Shown one piece after another: positions 53,610 through 64,000 of a DNA stretch of 64,000 nt. The translations under genes were made by a program, and so were the position numbers. Where the stretch lies: assembly GCA_031841125.1 (NCBI GenBank), contig JAJSSI010000010.1:875001-939000 (forward strand), in the 5' to 3' direction. The notes beneath the pieces are model-generated. The model had not been told where the DNA came from and did not search any database. It saw only the letters and a list, made by a program, of their open reading frames with translations. The first letter of the stretch is position 1, and every line of letters starts with the position of its first letter. The stretch comes from Acanthococcus lagerstroemiae. Its lineage: Eukaryota > Arthropoda > Insecta > Hemiptera > Eriococcidae.

Positions 53610-54790
53610 ACGAAAGTAGCGTTTATTTCAAAGGATTGGAATATTGACTTACCCAAGTCAAGAAGTAAATATGCACGCAGGGCGTACAAGATTTAATGAG
53701 TACGGGAATTTACGTACTACTCAACAAACAAAATAAATAATAGCTGAAAAATAGATTGAGATATGACGAGCGTGTAATTACGAATCTCGTCGTTTTAATT
53801 TGGATACTGATTTTACGAGAGAAAAAAAAATCAAGTATTAAAGTTGGAAATGAAACTGAAATAAGGAATGAATAAATGCAAATAAACAAAATACAAAGCA
53901 AAATACGAGTACTTGAGCTTTGGTCACCGCATGCCGGCAATTTAGATTTACCGCACGAGAACTTTCTGGGCTTTAGATGTTCCAGTTAGTTTTTCGGTGA
54001 AAAATGTGGCTCTCGGTGATCGCGCAGTCACTTCTCCGTAGATGTTGGACTCGTTTCCTTATCACGGAGCGACGACATGGCACTTCTACCAGAGGGTGTT
54101 CCTGTTTCGCTTGATACGATGCACGGAAGAACGATTACGAGACGATCGATTAATCGGAGCACAGTACAATGTAAACAGAAAAATAATACAATTTAATACG
54201 GAAATTAGATGCTGATCGGGTTCCTAATAATGGGATCTTCCCGATCTCGGAGTCTCATTAGAGAAATTTAGAGTTCAGAAATTGAAGAAAATAGAAAGAG
54301 AAATCGCGAAAAGAAATATAATCGAGAGTATTACGAAGCGGCGATTTAACACTTCGGAATAGAATTTAAGAGTTTAGTGTCTGACGTTACGAAGAGACGC
54401 AACGACAGAGAAAGAATCCGAAAGAAGAGAATCCTGATCTGAAGTTAATTCTCGGATAAAATTAACTCCATGAATTTTGATTCAGGGAAGTTGGACGCCA
54501 CAGACTTTATAGCTGGGAAGTCTGGACTTGTAAGTGAGTTTTTAATAGAGTTGTACACTTTCGTAGTGAACCTGAACTGTCCGTGACGTATACTACAAAC
54601 ACAACTTATAAGACAAGAAGGTGATTGAGATACCTCGCGGATGAAGAACTAGGTGGTACCTTCGGAAGAATTGAATAACACGGTTAGGTTTTCAGGAGAC
54701 GGTTGCTCGCCGAACACGATATCAGATTTACGATTTCGTATTCGTGAGTATCCGTAGGATTCACTACAAGATAGGATAACACAAGCCTCA
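53610..54790 (-). other. Probable 5' leader of LTR element
   Basis: About 1.2 kb between the primer-binding-site-like sequence and the possible gag start. It is rich in short GA/AAGAGA steps on the plus strand (54,290-54,430). No ORF of note. Confidence 0.35.
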
Positions 54791-54811
54791 CATTCTGGGC
54801 GCCAAATTATA

Positions 54812-55529
54812 TGTGGTAACCGAGAAATGGGTTGACGCACTTGGGAGATGGAGAACACCACCCCTGCGTTGCTCACGACTAGCTCGAGCGATGAGTTTCA
54901 AAGGGGGTTGAGGACGGCTCTAGACTTGTAGGATTACCCGCAGTAGTGAAGAGGTAACTCAATGGGAGAGAGGTATCGAGGCATGGAAAGATCCCTTCAA
55001 TTAGTAGCCCGATCTTATCCTAACCGGAAACTAAAACTAAACAGGTATCAAACTGGGAAACAACGAGGTCGAGTAGAGTACGTTGATCCGCCTGGTGAGA
55101 TGGCTCCGCTGAGTTGAAGGCGAGAGGACGAGTTGGACGGTTGTCGTGTAGAAAAAGAGATTCACGTGCCACGCGGTCACCAAAGGACGGCGTGGACTAA
55201 CTACTTGACAGTTACTTAAACGGCGAAGCTACGCGCACAGGAGGCTCTTACAACGTAGAGTCGACTCACGAGTACAGCCCGAATAACAACTTCAAGTAAA
55301 AGTATAACACGGAATATATTAAAGCTCAAAAATAGCAAAAAACGAAAAGAGAGAACACGCTTCCATCCGATTCCGAACCACTCTCCTCGAGGAATAGACG
55401 ATCGGTCTACCTTTAGGGAAAAAGTGACGTCACGAAGTCAAGGAAAAATAACGGTAGGTGGAAAAGATTAGGGAAGAAGGAAAAGCAAGGAAAAGACTAG
55501 TTAGAGGATTTTCCGATAGGGTCGTGACA
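54812..55529 (-). repeat. 718-bp LTR with adjacent primer-binding site
   Basis: On the minus strand the segment begins TGTCACGACCCTATCGG (55,529) and ends GGTTACCACA (54,812), giving TG...CA ends with short inverted repeats. Seven bases beyond its end is TGGCGCCCAGAATGTGAGG (from 54,804), which looks like a tRNA primer-binding site. No second LTR is seen, so the boundaries rest on end motifs only. Confidence 0.55.
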
Positions 55530-55664
55530 GTGGAGTGAGTGAGAGTCACGGGATCGGGATACCACACTACATCGAATCTGAATTATTCCAAGTACTCTGC
55601 AGAGTACATAAACGTTGAAAAAACGACGAACAGGAATGTTCTCGAGGACAAAAAAGAAACCATA

Positions 55665-58600
55665 AGGTAACCTACCATATATGAGTCGAGTTTTTTCCGG
55701 TGTCTCTGTAGGGAGGGGAGAGGGAGGGGGAGGTTCAAACATGTTCAAAAAACTTACTTTGGTATCTCAAGTAACTACTTCAACAGTTATTTTGTATTTT
55801 TATTACGTACTTTTTTTTTGGTGAATTTTTTTGTGAAAGTCCTTGTGACCTGCATTTGGGAGTACCTACCAAATACAAGTCAGGCTTATATTTTTGTAAA
55901 TCTAGCATCGATTTCCACTCTGATGGTTCAGAGGTGTGTGCTGAGGTGTCGCATTTACTTCCAACTCAAAATTTTTCTCGATTAACAACTTTTGAAAACT
56001 ACCAATTATAAGTCGACCCACATCTGGTAGTGACGAATTTTGACCCACAATTGGTAGAAGTGTTTTATTAAATCAAAGTAAGAAACATAGGTAAATACTT
56101 AAGTAACTATATTTTATTCAAAAATAAGTAAGTATTAGTATATTGTAAGATTATGGCGAAACTGAAAAAATTCAGAGTTGCAAATTATGCACATTAAATA
56201 ATAGTAGTCCATACCGACCATATGGCTTTGGATTTGGCAGAACTCTAACGATCTGTTTAAAAGAAAATCTTGTTATATCTTTTTTTTCTGGGAACTTGAA
56301 GACATATCCAGAATTGTTCTTTGTAGTGGCGCTGCGAAGAAAATCGCCCACAAACTTTCCATTTTCAACACTCATGATTTTTCCAATGAAACATCGGCAT
56401 TTGTCATCTTGTTTGGCCATTACAAACGAAACAATGACCCATTGTCCAATTGCCACTTCTGTTACTTCTGCAAACAATTAGCAACGTTAATATTTTCAAG
56501 AAAGCTCATATTTATAGTTACTTATAACGCAGTACTTACTGGATTCATTTTTGCCATTTTCTGTAGCATTACATCGGCGTTTGGGTTGCTTTTTCAAATT
56601 TTTCTTCTCAATTTTGCCATTTTCTGTAGCATTACATCGGCGTTTGGGTTGCTTTTTCAAATTTTTCTTCTCAGTTTTGTCATTTACTGTAAGCTTAAGT
56701 TGACGTTTGGGTTTTTTCAAATCTTCTTTTTTCTGTATCTCAAGGGGATACTCTTTCGAGGTGAGTACTCGCGATGTCAAAATTCTTCTGGACGAAGTTG
56801 GTAGTCCTTTCTCTGGAGTAGCTTGCAAATGCTTTCTAATAATTTCACCAACAATACTTGAGCTACTGTCTGAAGTTGGCAAACTCGCGGAAGTAGTTGG
56901 CAAACTTGCAGGAGTAGTTGGCAAACTCGTGGAAGGAGTTGACGAACTCGCGGAAGGAGTTGGCGAACCTATAGAACTTGACGAACTCGTAGAAGTTGAT
57001 AACAAAGCAGTTAAAGCAGATAGAGTCTTAGAAGTTTTGGCACTTTCATTCGACAAATTTACGGTGTTTTGATCTACAGGCCACAGCCCAGTTTCTTTAA
57101 ATCCATTGACAATATTAATCGGGTTAACACTTTGAAGATATGCAACTGAAAAAATTTTTCCAAAGCAAGCTTTGTTTGCTTTGCATTTATGTTTTCGAAG
57201 ATATTTTACTGCCTGATAACGAAATTTTTCCTTCAGTGACTTAAAAACCGCCACATCAAGGGGTTGGAATTTATGCGTGGTATGTGGTGGTAAGCAGAAT
57301 AATTCGATAAGATTATCTTTGCAAAAGGTGATCGCTTCTAATGTAATATGTGACCCATGTCCATCAATAACAAATAAAACCGGACGAGTAGGAGGAATTT
57401 TTGAATTAAATACCTTCAGCCATTCAATAAAAAGTTCTGAAACCATATAACCAGAATCAGAGCATGCGAAAGTAGTATCTGCTGGAAATTCATCGATTTT
57501 GGTGCTAGTAGTCAAGCTGCCTTGTTTAAAGATAACAAATGGTGGTAGAATTATGTTTCCAGCTGCATTGGCACAAACTGCCACACTGATTGTCTCGCTT
57601 CGTTCTCCTGGTTTTTTTAAGACGACTTCTCGACTCCCACGTTTCACGACAACTTTTGGAGTTTGGGTTACGATCTGCAGGCCTGTTTCATCTTCATTGT
57701 AAATCACATCTGCAGAAAATCTGAATTTTTTTATGAGTTGTTCGTACAAACATCTCTTCTTTTACTTCCACAGTGGCCATATTTGCCCTAGCACTGGATA
57801 AATTTCTCGCAGCTCTTAATGACAGGTCATGGCGTTTTGCAAATCTGGAAAACCACATATCACTGGGTTCATTTTTGAATTTTCGTTCTTCTTCTGGGCG
57901 TTTATTATCGATTTCCTTGGCAAGATTCATCACCTGAGAGGAAGTTTAAATTAACATTACAAACAACATTCATTTTTTGGTCTCGAGTACAATTCATTTT
58001 GTAAATTTATTTACCTCCAATCTTGTCAATGGATATCCTATCTCTTTGAAAGTATTGATTGCTTCTATTAAGTCGTCTTCGAGTTTACCTAAAGCTGGTG
58101 CAGGTCCTGGTTTTGATTCGTGGTAACCATGTATACCGGCATCTGCATTATTTTTGATGCGTCGTCTTAATGTTTCAAACGGCACCTGGTAGGTTTTTGA
58201 GGCGCTTCTCATGCTCATACCTCCGAGTTCAACAGCACTTATTGCGTGTTCCAACATTATTCGTTTATCTGTCATTTCTGGAAAAAAGAAAAAAAAAAAA
58301 AAATTGTTCACCAATCTACCAAATTATGAGTCAAAAATTGAGCCTACTGATTGTGGGTCACACGAAGACGCTACCAATTATGAGTCAAACATGAGAATGC
58401 CAAAAAGTGTAAAAAAGCATTGAAAATAGATAGAGTACATCATAAATAGGCACTATATATATATTTACGCTTAGATAATGTCAATTTAGGGATTCCTATG
58501 CATGTTTCTAATTTTACCTCATCAGTTTGTCTGGAGTTGCCGCAAATCGCGATGTGCGACCAAAAATTTCAAACCCACCGAAAATATTATTCCTCATATC

Positions 58601-58917
58601 CCTATCACTATATAGTACCTATAACCACAACATTTACTCGATATACAACATGGAAGGTACTTACCGACGTTTTCATCAACTTTATTTCAAGCAAATTTGG
58701 AAACAGTGCACTTTCAAGCAACACATTTACGAAAAAAAATTCTGTTATCACACCAGAGCACTAAAATCACATAGTTCATATATGAATCGATAGATCTTGA
58801 CTTCCTCTACAACTTATGCTACGTGGCGCACTCTTCAGAATTCTTGGTGCATGAGAATCGTCGCTTGAAATCACTGACCCACCATTTGGTAGGCGACTCA
58901 TATATGGTAGGTTACCT
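55665..58917 (-). mobile_element. pogo/Tigger transposon B, nearly intact
   Basis: The terminal repeats AGGTAACCTACCATATATGA and, inverted, the same 20 bases (AGGTAACCTACCATATATGA) are identical over at least 24 bp. TA lies on both sides (55,663-55,664 and 58,918-58,919). Motifs like CCAATTATnAGTCnA and CCACAnTTGGTAG recur inside both ends (about 56,000-56,060; 58,315-58,390; 58,880). It encodes a spliced transposase and lies in what is probably an intron of the CIDE-N gene, in the same orientation. Confidence 0.93.
56172..58275 (-). CDS. pogo/Tigger transposase B, three exons, one frameshift
   Basis: Exon 1 (58,275-58,015) has a psq helix-turn-helix (SAVELGGMSMRSASKTYQVP) and ends at GTAAAT. 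Exon 2 (57,933-56,540) starts after TTCCTCTCAG with the CENP-B-like domain. After a one-base frameshift near 57,740 come YNEDETGLQ, LFVIDGHGSH, HKFQPLDVAVFKSLKEKFRY and FKETGLWP. Then a Ser/Thr/Pro linker and a duplicated basic repeat (KKNLKKQPKRRCNATENGK twice), ending at a GTAAGT donor. Exon 3 (56,467-56,172) starts after TTTGCAG and encodes a separate domain (VAIGQWVIVSFVMAKQDDKC, GKFVGDFLRS, VRVLPNPKPYG). Apart from the frameshift the ~650-residue protein is open, suggesting recent activity. Confidence 0.9.
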
Positions 58918-59397
58918 TAATTTAAATCGATTCGCAAGCACGGAAGTTCTCACAATTTTTGATTCTTAATACACTTTCTTAAAGAAATCAATTCTCGCGT
59001 TCGTCCTCAATAAATATCATGCATTTTCGGTTGTTGTTCTACATTTATACCGCGAAACGAAAGAAAAGAAAGGTTTCATTCTCGATAGACTGTGATAAAC
59101 TTGACGGAAACGAATGTGTATTTGTCAGCTGATTGGATAGACCTACAAAATCCATCGATTTATCGAGTCTGAATACTCAATTTTGAAACACTCAAAATTC
59201 TACTCGTAGTACGAAAGCATAGAAGGCTTTTGAACTATTGACATAATTTCCGATTCGTGATAAGAGCTCAAATCAAAGTTCGTATCCTCTAATTTATAAA
59301 TATAATCACTCGAAACGAAACAAAAATTACTCGACTGATGAATTCAACACGTCATGTATAACAGAGTTTATGAAAAATACTGAAACAAGATGCTCAC

Positions 59398-59773
59398 TTC
59401 TCTCGGTAATTCGGCCGCCGCTTCATCAAGCGGATTCCGTCGAATCCAGTCTTCATCTCTTTTTAAAATTACGAAGCAAGTATTGGGTTCTGTAGTGTGA
59501 AAGTATTTTTCATTTACTTCTGTTCCATCGCTTTCTAACAGTACCTTGACATCAGTAATACCAAACTCGGCTTGAGCTATAAAAGTAAAATGCACAAACA
59601 TGATAAGAATTTCATATTTTCATATAACAACTTTTCGTTTTATTATTACAGTAGGAGATGAAATGAAGTAAGTATTAACCTTCTGTTTTCAATTCCTGTA
59701 AAGAAGACACAACGATACCTACTCTCCTTCGACCACTTCGATCAGTAATTTTGTAGGGTACTGCTTCAGCCAT
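59398..59773 (-). CDS. CIDE-N domain gene (DFF45/Drep-like), first two exons
   Basis: The ATG at 59,773 opens exon 1 (to 59,680): MAEAVPYKITDRSGRRRVGI followed by VVSSLQELKTE. An intron with GTTAATAC and TTTTATAG borders precedes exon 2 (59,576-59,398): ITDVKVLLESDGTEVNEKYF and NTCFVILKRDEDW. It ends at a GTGAGC donor. Residues ~5-75 match the CIDE-N fold of DNA-fragmentation-factor proteins (ICAD/CAD, Drosophila Drep), including the DGTxV..E.YF..L core. These proteins bind each other through CIDE-N domains in apoptotic DNA cutting or lipid-droplet/synaptic roles. Later exons are not visible, so the exact paralogue cannot be named. The exons are clean, unlike everything nearby. Confidence 0.85.
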
Positions 59774-60104
59774 TATCGAAATCAAAAATTAACTGTACAT
59801 AGGATATGCAAATGATGGATACGAAATTTAAACAAATCAATGGCTTGATCAATCGGAGTATTCCGAAGAGTACAGATGCAGATGGATACAAAACTAAGCG
59901 AAATTAAAAATAATACATCGGATAGTCTGTACAAAAGGATGTGACGGATGTGCAGTGAACTGCATAATGAGTCGGCCGCGCTTAGCCTTGCGATGGCAGC
60001 ACTGCATAATTTTGACGGATATGTGTCAAATTAACAAAAATTACTAGCCTTGCAGCCTCGCGCTCTGAACTTTCGTCAATCGGGGTGCATCTACCTGGAA
60101 AATT
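59774..60104 (-). promoter_or_regulatory. Putative promoter/5' leader of CIDE-N gene
   Basis: A non-coding stretch upstream of the ATG at 59,773. It contains ATTTGCAT on the minus strand (59,800-59,810) and several A/T-rich patches, but no convincing TATA box or initiator. A foldback element begins at 60,105, only about 330 bp upstream of the start codon. Confidence 0.3.
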
Positions 60105-61664
60105 CACTGCCCCCAGGACCCGAGCGTGGCTCGTGGGGTGGCGGAACGTCTGGAAAATTTCAGTTTTTCTCATTTTTCTTGAAAATTATGCTTCCTAGCG
60201 AAAAATGTGAAGACACAAAAATTATTTCTCATAAAATCTCCTGTAATTTGATACCATATTTGACTTCTCAAAGTTGAACGCTTCGAGCTGAAGAAGCTGA
60301 TAACTTCCGAAAAATTCTGTTATTCCTCTTCCTACAGATTTTTACCTGAGTTTCTCTCCAAAATGCAGCTGCTCATTCTTCATCACTATGGTCACTGTTG
60401 TTGGAAGTAGGGGTGGAGACTTTTGTGTCGCGCTTGCGACATGTCTGATTTTTTTTTCAACGCACCAAAAATTTGTCGGGCCTTGGAAAAAAGCTTTTCA
60501 CCTCAATTTTTTCAATCGCCGTGAAATAAAAAGAAAATCACTTTTATGGTTGAACAGCGACATCTATTTGAATGTTACACAACTCCGAAAGCCTTGGAAA
60601 CCCGGAGGTGTCCCTGAAGGAGGCGATTCTAGGACACTGCTTTAGAGAACCAAAACATGGCCCCCTACAATACCTTTGGTCTATCCAGAACTATCGAACA
60701 AGTCCACTAAGCTCGGAGACCAAGGTGACGAACTTAAGATGAACGAACCAAAGATGCAAACTAAGAGGCCATTTTTGTCCATAATTTGTCCAAGATACAC
60801 CTGCTCAGTTAGTTTTCGAGATCAAAGCTAGGGGAACTTGGTGGAGCCAGATACTAAAGAAAAGAGAGTCCCAACTTGCATTAGCCTAAGTAATTATAAC
60901 CAAAACAAATCAACCACTTACTTCAATTTCCACGACGTTCCACGTTCATACTGAGACTGGACATCGCATTTGCGGCGGATTTTTTAATTAAAATTAAAAT
61001 TTTAAAATCGAATAAAAATAAAATAAACTACGCCTGTCGATTTTTTTTAATGGGATAAAAATTAAAATTAAGAAATCGGTAAAATAAAAATCAGAAAAAA
61101 AAGAGGAAAAAATCAAGTCTGTCTTACAAAAAAATCACTGGTAGTCACCTGATAAAGCCGCGCGATAAATGAAATGAATTTCCAGCACGGCAACAGGTTG
61201 CAGAAAAGTCTTTCCAAAGTTAAAGATGACATTTAGTCGGTAGGGGGCGTGTTAGGCTCCCCTGGCTACCTATGAAAAATACTAATTTTTGAATTTGTCA
61301 AGGGGATGGGGGTCCAGCCCCCCTTTACGATTGAAATTTTGCGATATGTGGGGAAAATGTCTCCTCCCTTGGTTGGAAGAACAAGTTTCGCCGGTAGGAT
61401 ACGTCATGCGAGTGAAATACTGTGCATACACGTTATTTAGATTCGGATTTCTGAAAAGCTATGTTGTGTACGGATTTTATTATCGGAGCGTTCAACTTTG
61501 AGGGGTCAAATATGGTATCAAATTACAGGAGATTTTATGAGGAATAATTTTTGTGTCTTCACATTTTTCGCTAGGAAGCATAATTTTCGAGAAAAATTAG
61601 AAAAACTGAAATTTTCCAGACGTTCCGCCGCCCCACGAGCCACGCTCGGGGTCTGGGGGCGGTG
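60105..61664. mobile_element. 1,560-bp foldback element with ~178-bp inverted repeats
   Basis: The left arm (60,105 to about 60,283) starts CACTGCCCCCAGGACCCGAG. The right arm (about 61,488-61,664), inverted, starts CACCGCCCCCAGACCCCGAG. The arms stay alike through CGTGGCTCGTGGGG, AACGTCTGGAAAATTTCAGT, GAAGACACAAAAATTATTnC and CTCAAAGTTGAACGCT. The flanks are AATT (left) and AATA (right), perhaps a 4-bp duplication. CACTG-type ends recall CACTA/Chapaev elements. No transposase is seen inside. Confidence 0.8.
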
Positions 61665-61833
61665 AATAGGAACACATTGCAGCAGAAAAACCTTTGTCCA
61701 CAATTTTGTCCAAATTGAGAGGTTTTTTTTTATCGATTTTTCCTGGACTAGAACATGATCGCCGTAACCGATTTTTTTGGAAGATACAAGTTAGATAAAA
61801 TCAGTAATTATTACGGATGAACTTTTACTTTGG

Positions 61834-62280
61834 TTGGGATGTACATCAAATAGATATTGTGACTGCAAACAAAAGTTTTTCCATCTCCTCAAGAAAAATC
61901 CGCAGATATTACACGATGAAGTTCCAGATACTGATTTTCCGCGTAAAAAATATTTTGTACTGGATGCTATGGACTTTGAAGGGATAATGATGCAGACGAG
62001 AACGGATAAAGTACGAGAATTACTGTAGTAAAATATTGCGAGTACGAAAAGTTTTATGAGCGTCATAGCGGGTCTGTCAATGAATTGAAAGTGTTAGTTT
62101 TAACTGTAAAGAATACTGCAGATAAAGAAAAATTCAAAGCCGAAGAAGAAAGCGCCGTGCTGAGGAGAAGAGACACTGTGTGGAAGAACGCGAAAGAATA
62201 GCTGAAGAACAATGCCACAGAGCCGACTTGGACCAAATGCGAGCCGAGGAGGAGAGTCAACAAGCTGAAGAAAATATGAT
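61834..62280 (+). CDS. Unidentified ORF with Glu-rich coiled-coil continuation
   Basis: A 64-codon plus frame encodes CTSNRYCDCKQKFFHLLKKN and KKYFVLDAMDFEGIMMQTRT. After a stop, shifted frames from about 62,060 read NELKVLVLTVKNTADKEKFK and then EERERIAEEQCHRADLDQMR and AEEESQQAEE, a strong coiled-coil pattern. No family is recognised. It lies between the foldback element and the third pogo-like transposase, on the opposite strand, and may be a captured or decayed gene. Confidence 0.3.
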
Positions 62281-62665
62281 GTGGCCATATTACCCTACCC
62301 TAAGGTTTTTTTCAGATTTTTTAAAAATGTTCAATTATTTCTGAAATGTCAATTGAAAACTTGAAATGAAGTATATATTCAGAAAGCTTACCAAATTTCC
62401 TTGATTTTTGAACAACAGTTCTTACAAATCCGTCGTTTTTACAATTAATTACGCCACCTTAAAAAAACGATAAATCACATGTCCAACAGAGAAGCTTATC
62501 GCGATTATAAGAAAGACATTCATAGAACTCTAAAATCTAGATAGATTACCTCCAATATTCAATACGTTGTTTATGATTGTACACACCAACAACCAGTGTA
62601 GCCAGATTTTACCAATCTAACTTTAGAGGAAAGATTCCAGGGGTGGCCATATTAGCCGCTCTTAC

Positions 62666-63471
62666 CTTATAAACAGCCCCAAGTGGTCCATTCTCAGTCC
62701 ACGAATCAAACAAATTTGTCGACTTATACATGACATATGGCGCTAATAACTCGCCACTTGCAGTTCCTGTAAACAGTGCCGATACACTGGACTTACTTGA
62801 ATTCATGATTCGTTCAGGATATTTTGTGCCGCGTTTGAATATCAATTTATAGGGACCTGGGTCGTCGCACATCGCCGTCTCGTCATAATTCAATATCAAA
62901 TGCGGAGATATTCCTTCTAGCATCTTCGTCAATTCATCAAAATAATCATTCATGATTTCCGGAGATACTTTCGCGTGGTTCCGCTTTATATTCTGACAGT
63001 TATGTTCGGATATTACACGCTTATGTCGATTCAAAAAATTACGCGCCCATTCGCGACCTGGCAGATTATCTTGAAATTTGGGAACAACTGCTTTAATTTC
63101 ATCCAAGTGAAATTTGACAAATTTCCTCAACTCACGCGTATCGAATGGATATCCCCATTCCGCACAAGTCAAAATAGCGGCGAGAAGGTGGTCTTCCAAT
63201 GCCATCGGTAGCCAAGTTTGTCCACCTTCTTTTTTGGAATGATACGGTATCAACGAGCGATGCGATCTCGTCCATAGACTTACCGGCTCTCATCATCTCT
63301 CCTTCAACTACCGTCTTATATGGATGAATTGCTGATTTTGAGACACCAAATTTAGCCGCAGCTTGACGAACGGAAGTTCCACGGAATACCGCTTTCACAG
63401 CAGACTTCACATTGTGATTTTGCACCGGCTTGTGCCTCTTTCCATTCGAGTCTGATTTGTATACACGCGGC
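62666..63471 (-). pseudogene. pogo/Tigger-like transposase C, N-terminal part
   Basis: The ATG at 63,471 opens MPRVYKSDSNGKRHKPVQNH and a psq helix-turn-helix (GTSVRQAAAKFGVSKSAIHP). A one-base frameshift near 63,235 leads into the CENP-B-like domain (LRKFVKFHLDE, GREWARNFLNRHKRVISEHN) and the start of the DDE domain (LILNYDETAMCDDPGPYKLI, then SVSALFTGTASGELLAPYVM). The exon ends at 62,666 with GTAAGAG, a good donor. No downstream exon with the second and third catalytic residues was found. It is a third pogo lineage, distinct from A and B. Confidence 0.82.
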
Positions 63472-63879
63472 ATGTTCCTGCAATAAGTAGTATCCGAGAA
63501 CATTTATATCCGTTCTACCTCAAAGAATATACGAAACGCCTTGTTATCAGATGTCCCTATCCACCCTTGATTTTCGACAGCTAATCTATTATTTTATGAA
63601 AGACTCCCTCAAAATGGACAAAACAATTCAGTTTTTTCACAAATCTGCTCGGAATGATCGAAGGAATTTGTTCCGCAACATTAAATCTTCGCCGTTAGTT
63701 TTCCCGTTCGCGTATCATAGGAAACTCTGAGATGATAAACAAACATCCCAAATCACAGATAAATTTACTTCAGCTCCAACGGCAGGAACAAGTTATTTTT
63801 TCGTCCTATAACTGGCAGCACTGCTCCTCGCGTTCCGCAGATTGCTACGCGACCTAACGTTATCACCTCCTCTCGCGCA

Positions 63880-63954
63880 TGCTGCTTGCTGCAACGCTTT
63901 CCGATTTCCAACGATTTTTGTCCCTATTCGCATTTACGTCCCTATTCACCCCAT
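63880..63954. repeat. Probable right TIR of pogo-like element C
   Basis: Inverted, the segment reads GGGGTGAATAGGGACGTAAA and then repeats GAATAGGGAC. Another GTCCCTATCCACCC occurs at 63,551. A weak partner is GGTGAATAGGAACACATTGC at 61,661, immediately beside the foldback element's right end. Sub-terminal repeats fit pogo-like elements; the pairing is uncertain. Confidence 0.35.
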
Positions 63955-64000
63955 TTCACGGTACTTACTTATAGGTATTGTACAACTGATGATCAAATAT

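Noticed and set aside
56707..57072. Plus-strand ORF rich in VGKLAEVVGKLAGVV repeats
   Set aside because: It is the antisense of the Ser/Thr/Pro linker of pogo transposase B.
59798..59812. Octamer-like ATGCAAAT upstream of the CIDE-N gene as a defined regulatory site
   Set aside because: An 8-base match in AT-rich DNA is expected by chance, and there is no conservation or second element to support it.

Overview
This window looks like repeat-saturated nuclear DNA from an arthropod, most likely an insect (hemipteran-like, but that is a guess). The signs are AT-rich sequence, short spliced exons with GT-AG borders, and an insect-typical mix of transposons: BEL/Pao, Ty1/copia, Jockey and RTE LINEs, pogo/Tigger, hAT, piggyBac-like and Ginger-like. 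I see no bacterial operons, rRNA, tRNA or CRISPR. Nearly all coding capacity belongs to mobile elements, most of them broken.

Left part (1-14.6 kb). A 712-bp repeat (second copy at 52.8 kb) is followed by a ~257-bp tandem array interrupted by a MITE with 4-bp target duplication. An unidentified three-exon gene (3.75-4.48 kb, minus) lies between GCG-rich minisatellites. A Tnp2/CACTA-like transposase gene (7.78-11.7 kb) is split by a hAT element with 8-bp target duplication. A pogo-type MITE (11.73-12.23 kb) and a 2,060-bp TIR element with internal CCACGGCC repeats (12.56-14.62 kb) follow.

Nested block (15-34 kb). A BEL/Pao retrotransposon lies on the minus strand. It is split by a pogo-like element (16,795-30,286, TA duplication). 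That element holds an RTE LINE, which in turn holds a Jockey LINE (22,333-26,633, 10-bp duplication). A piggyBac-like MITE sits in the BEL reverse transcriptase region, and a Ty1/copia 3' end cuts BEL off at ~32.3 kb.

Middle (34-46 kb). A stretch with little recognisable content precedes an intron-bearing AAA-ATPase-like gene remnant (39.15-40.14 kb, minus). Next is an unusual gag-pol-like unit (41.7-45.19 kb, minus): gag, stop codon, a region resembling an SGNH/GDSL hydrolase, retropepsin, and the integrase HHCC zinc-binding domain, with no reverse transcriptase. It abuts a tandem array whose terminus is shared with the 712-bp repeats.

Right part (46-64 kb). Two MITEs, a LINE ORF1-like remnant, and a Ginger-like integrase element (49,755-52,737) whose integrase is split by a second TIR element carrying a ~240-bp palindrome. 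Then come the second 712-bp repeat, an LTR (54.8-55.5 kb), a nearly complete pogo/Tigger transposon (55,665-58,917), the first two exons of a CIDE-N host gene (59.4-59.8 kb, minus), a foldback element (60.1-61.7 kb) and a third pogo-like transposase (62.67-63.47 kb). The CIDE-N gene is the only confidently recognised host gene. Its next exons are not visible, so much of the window to its left may be its intron.
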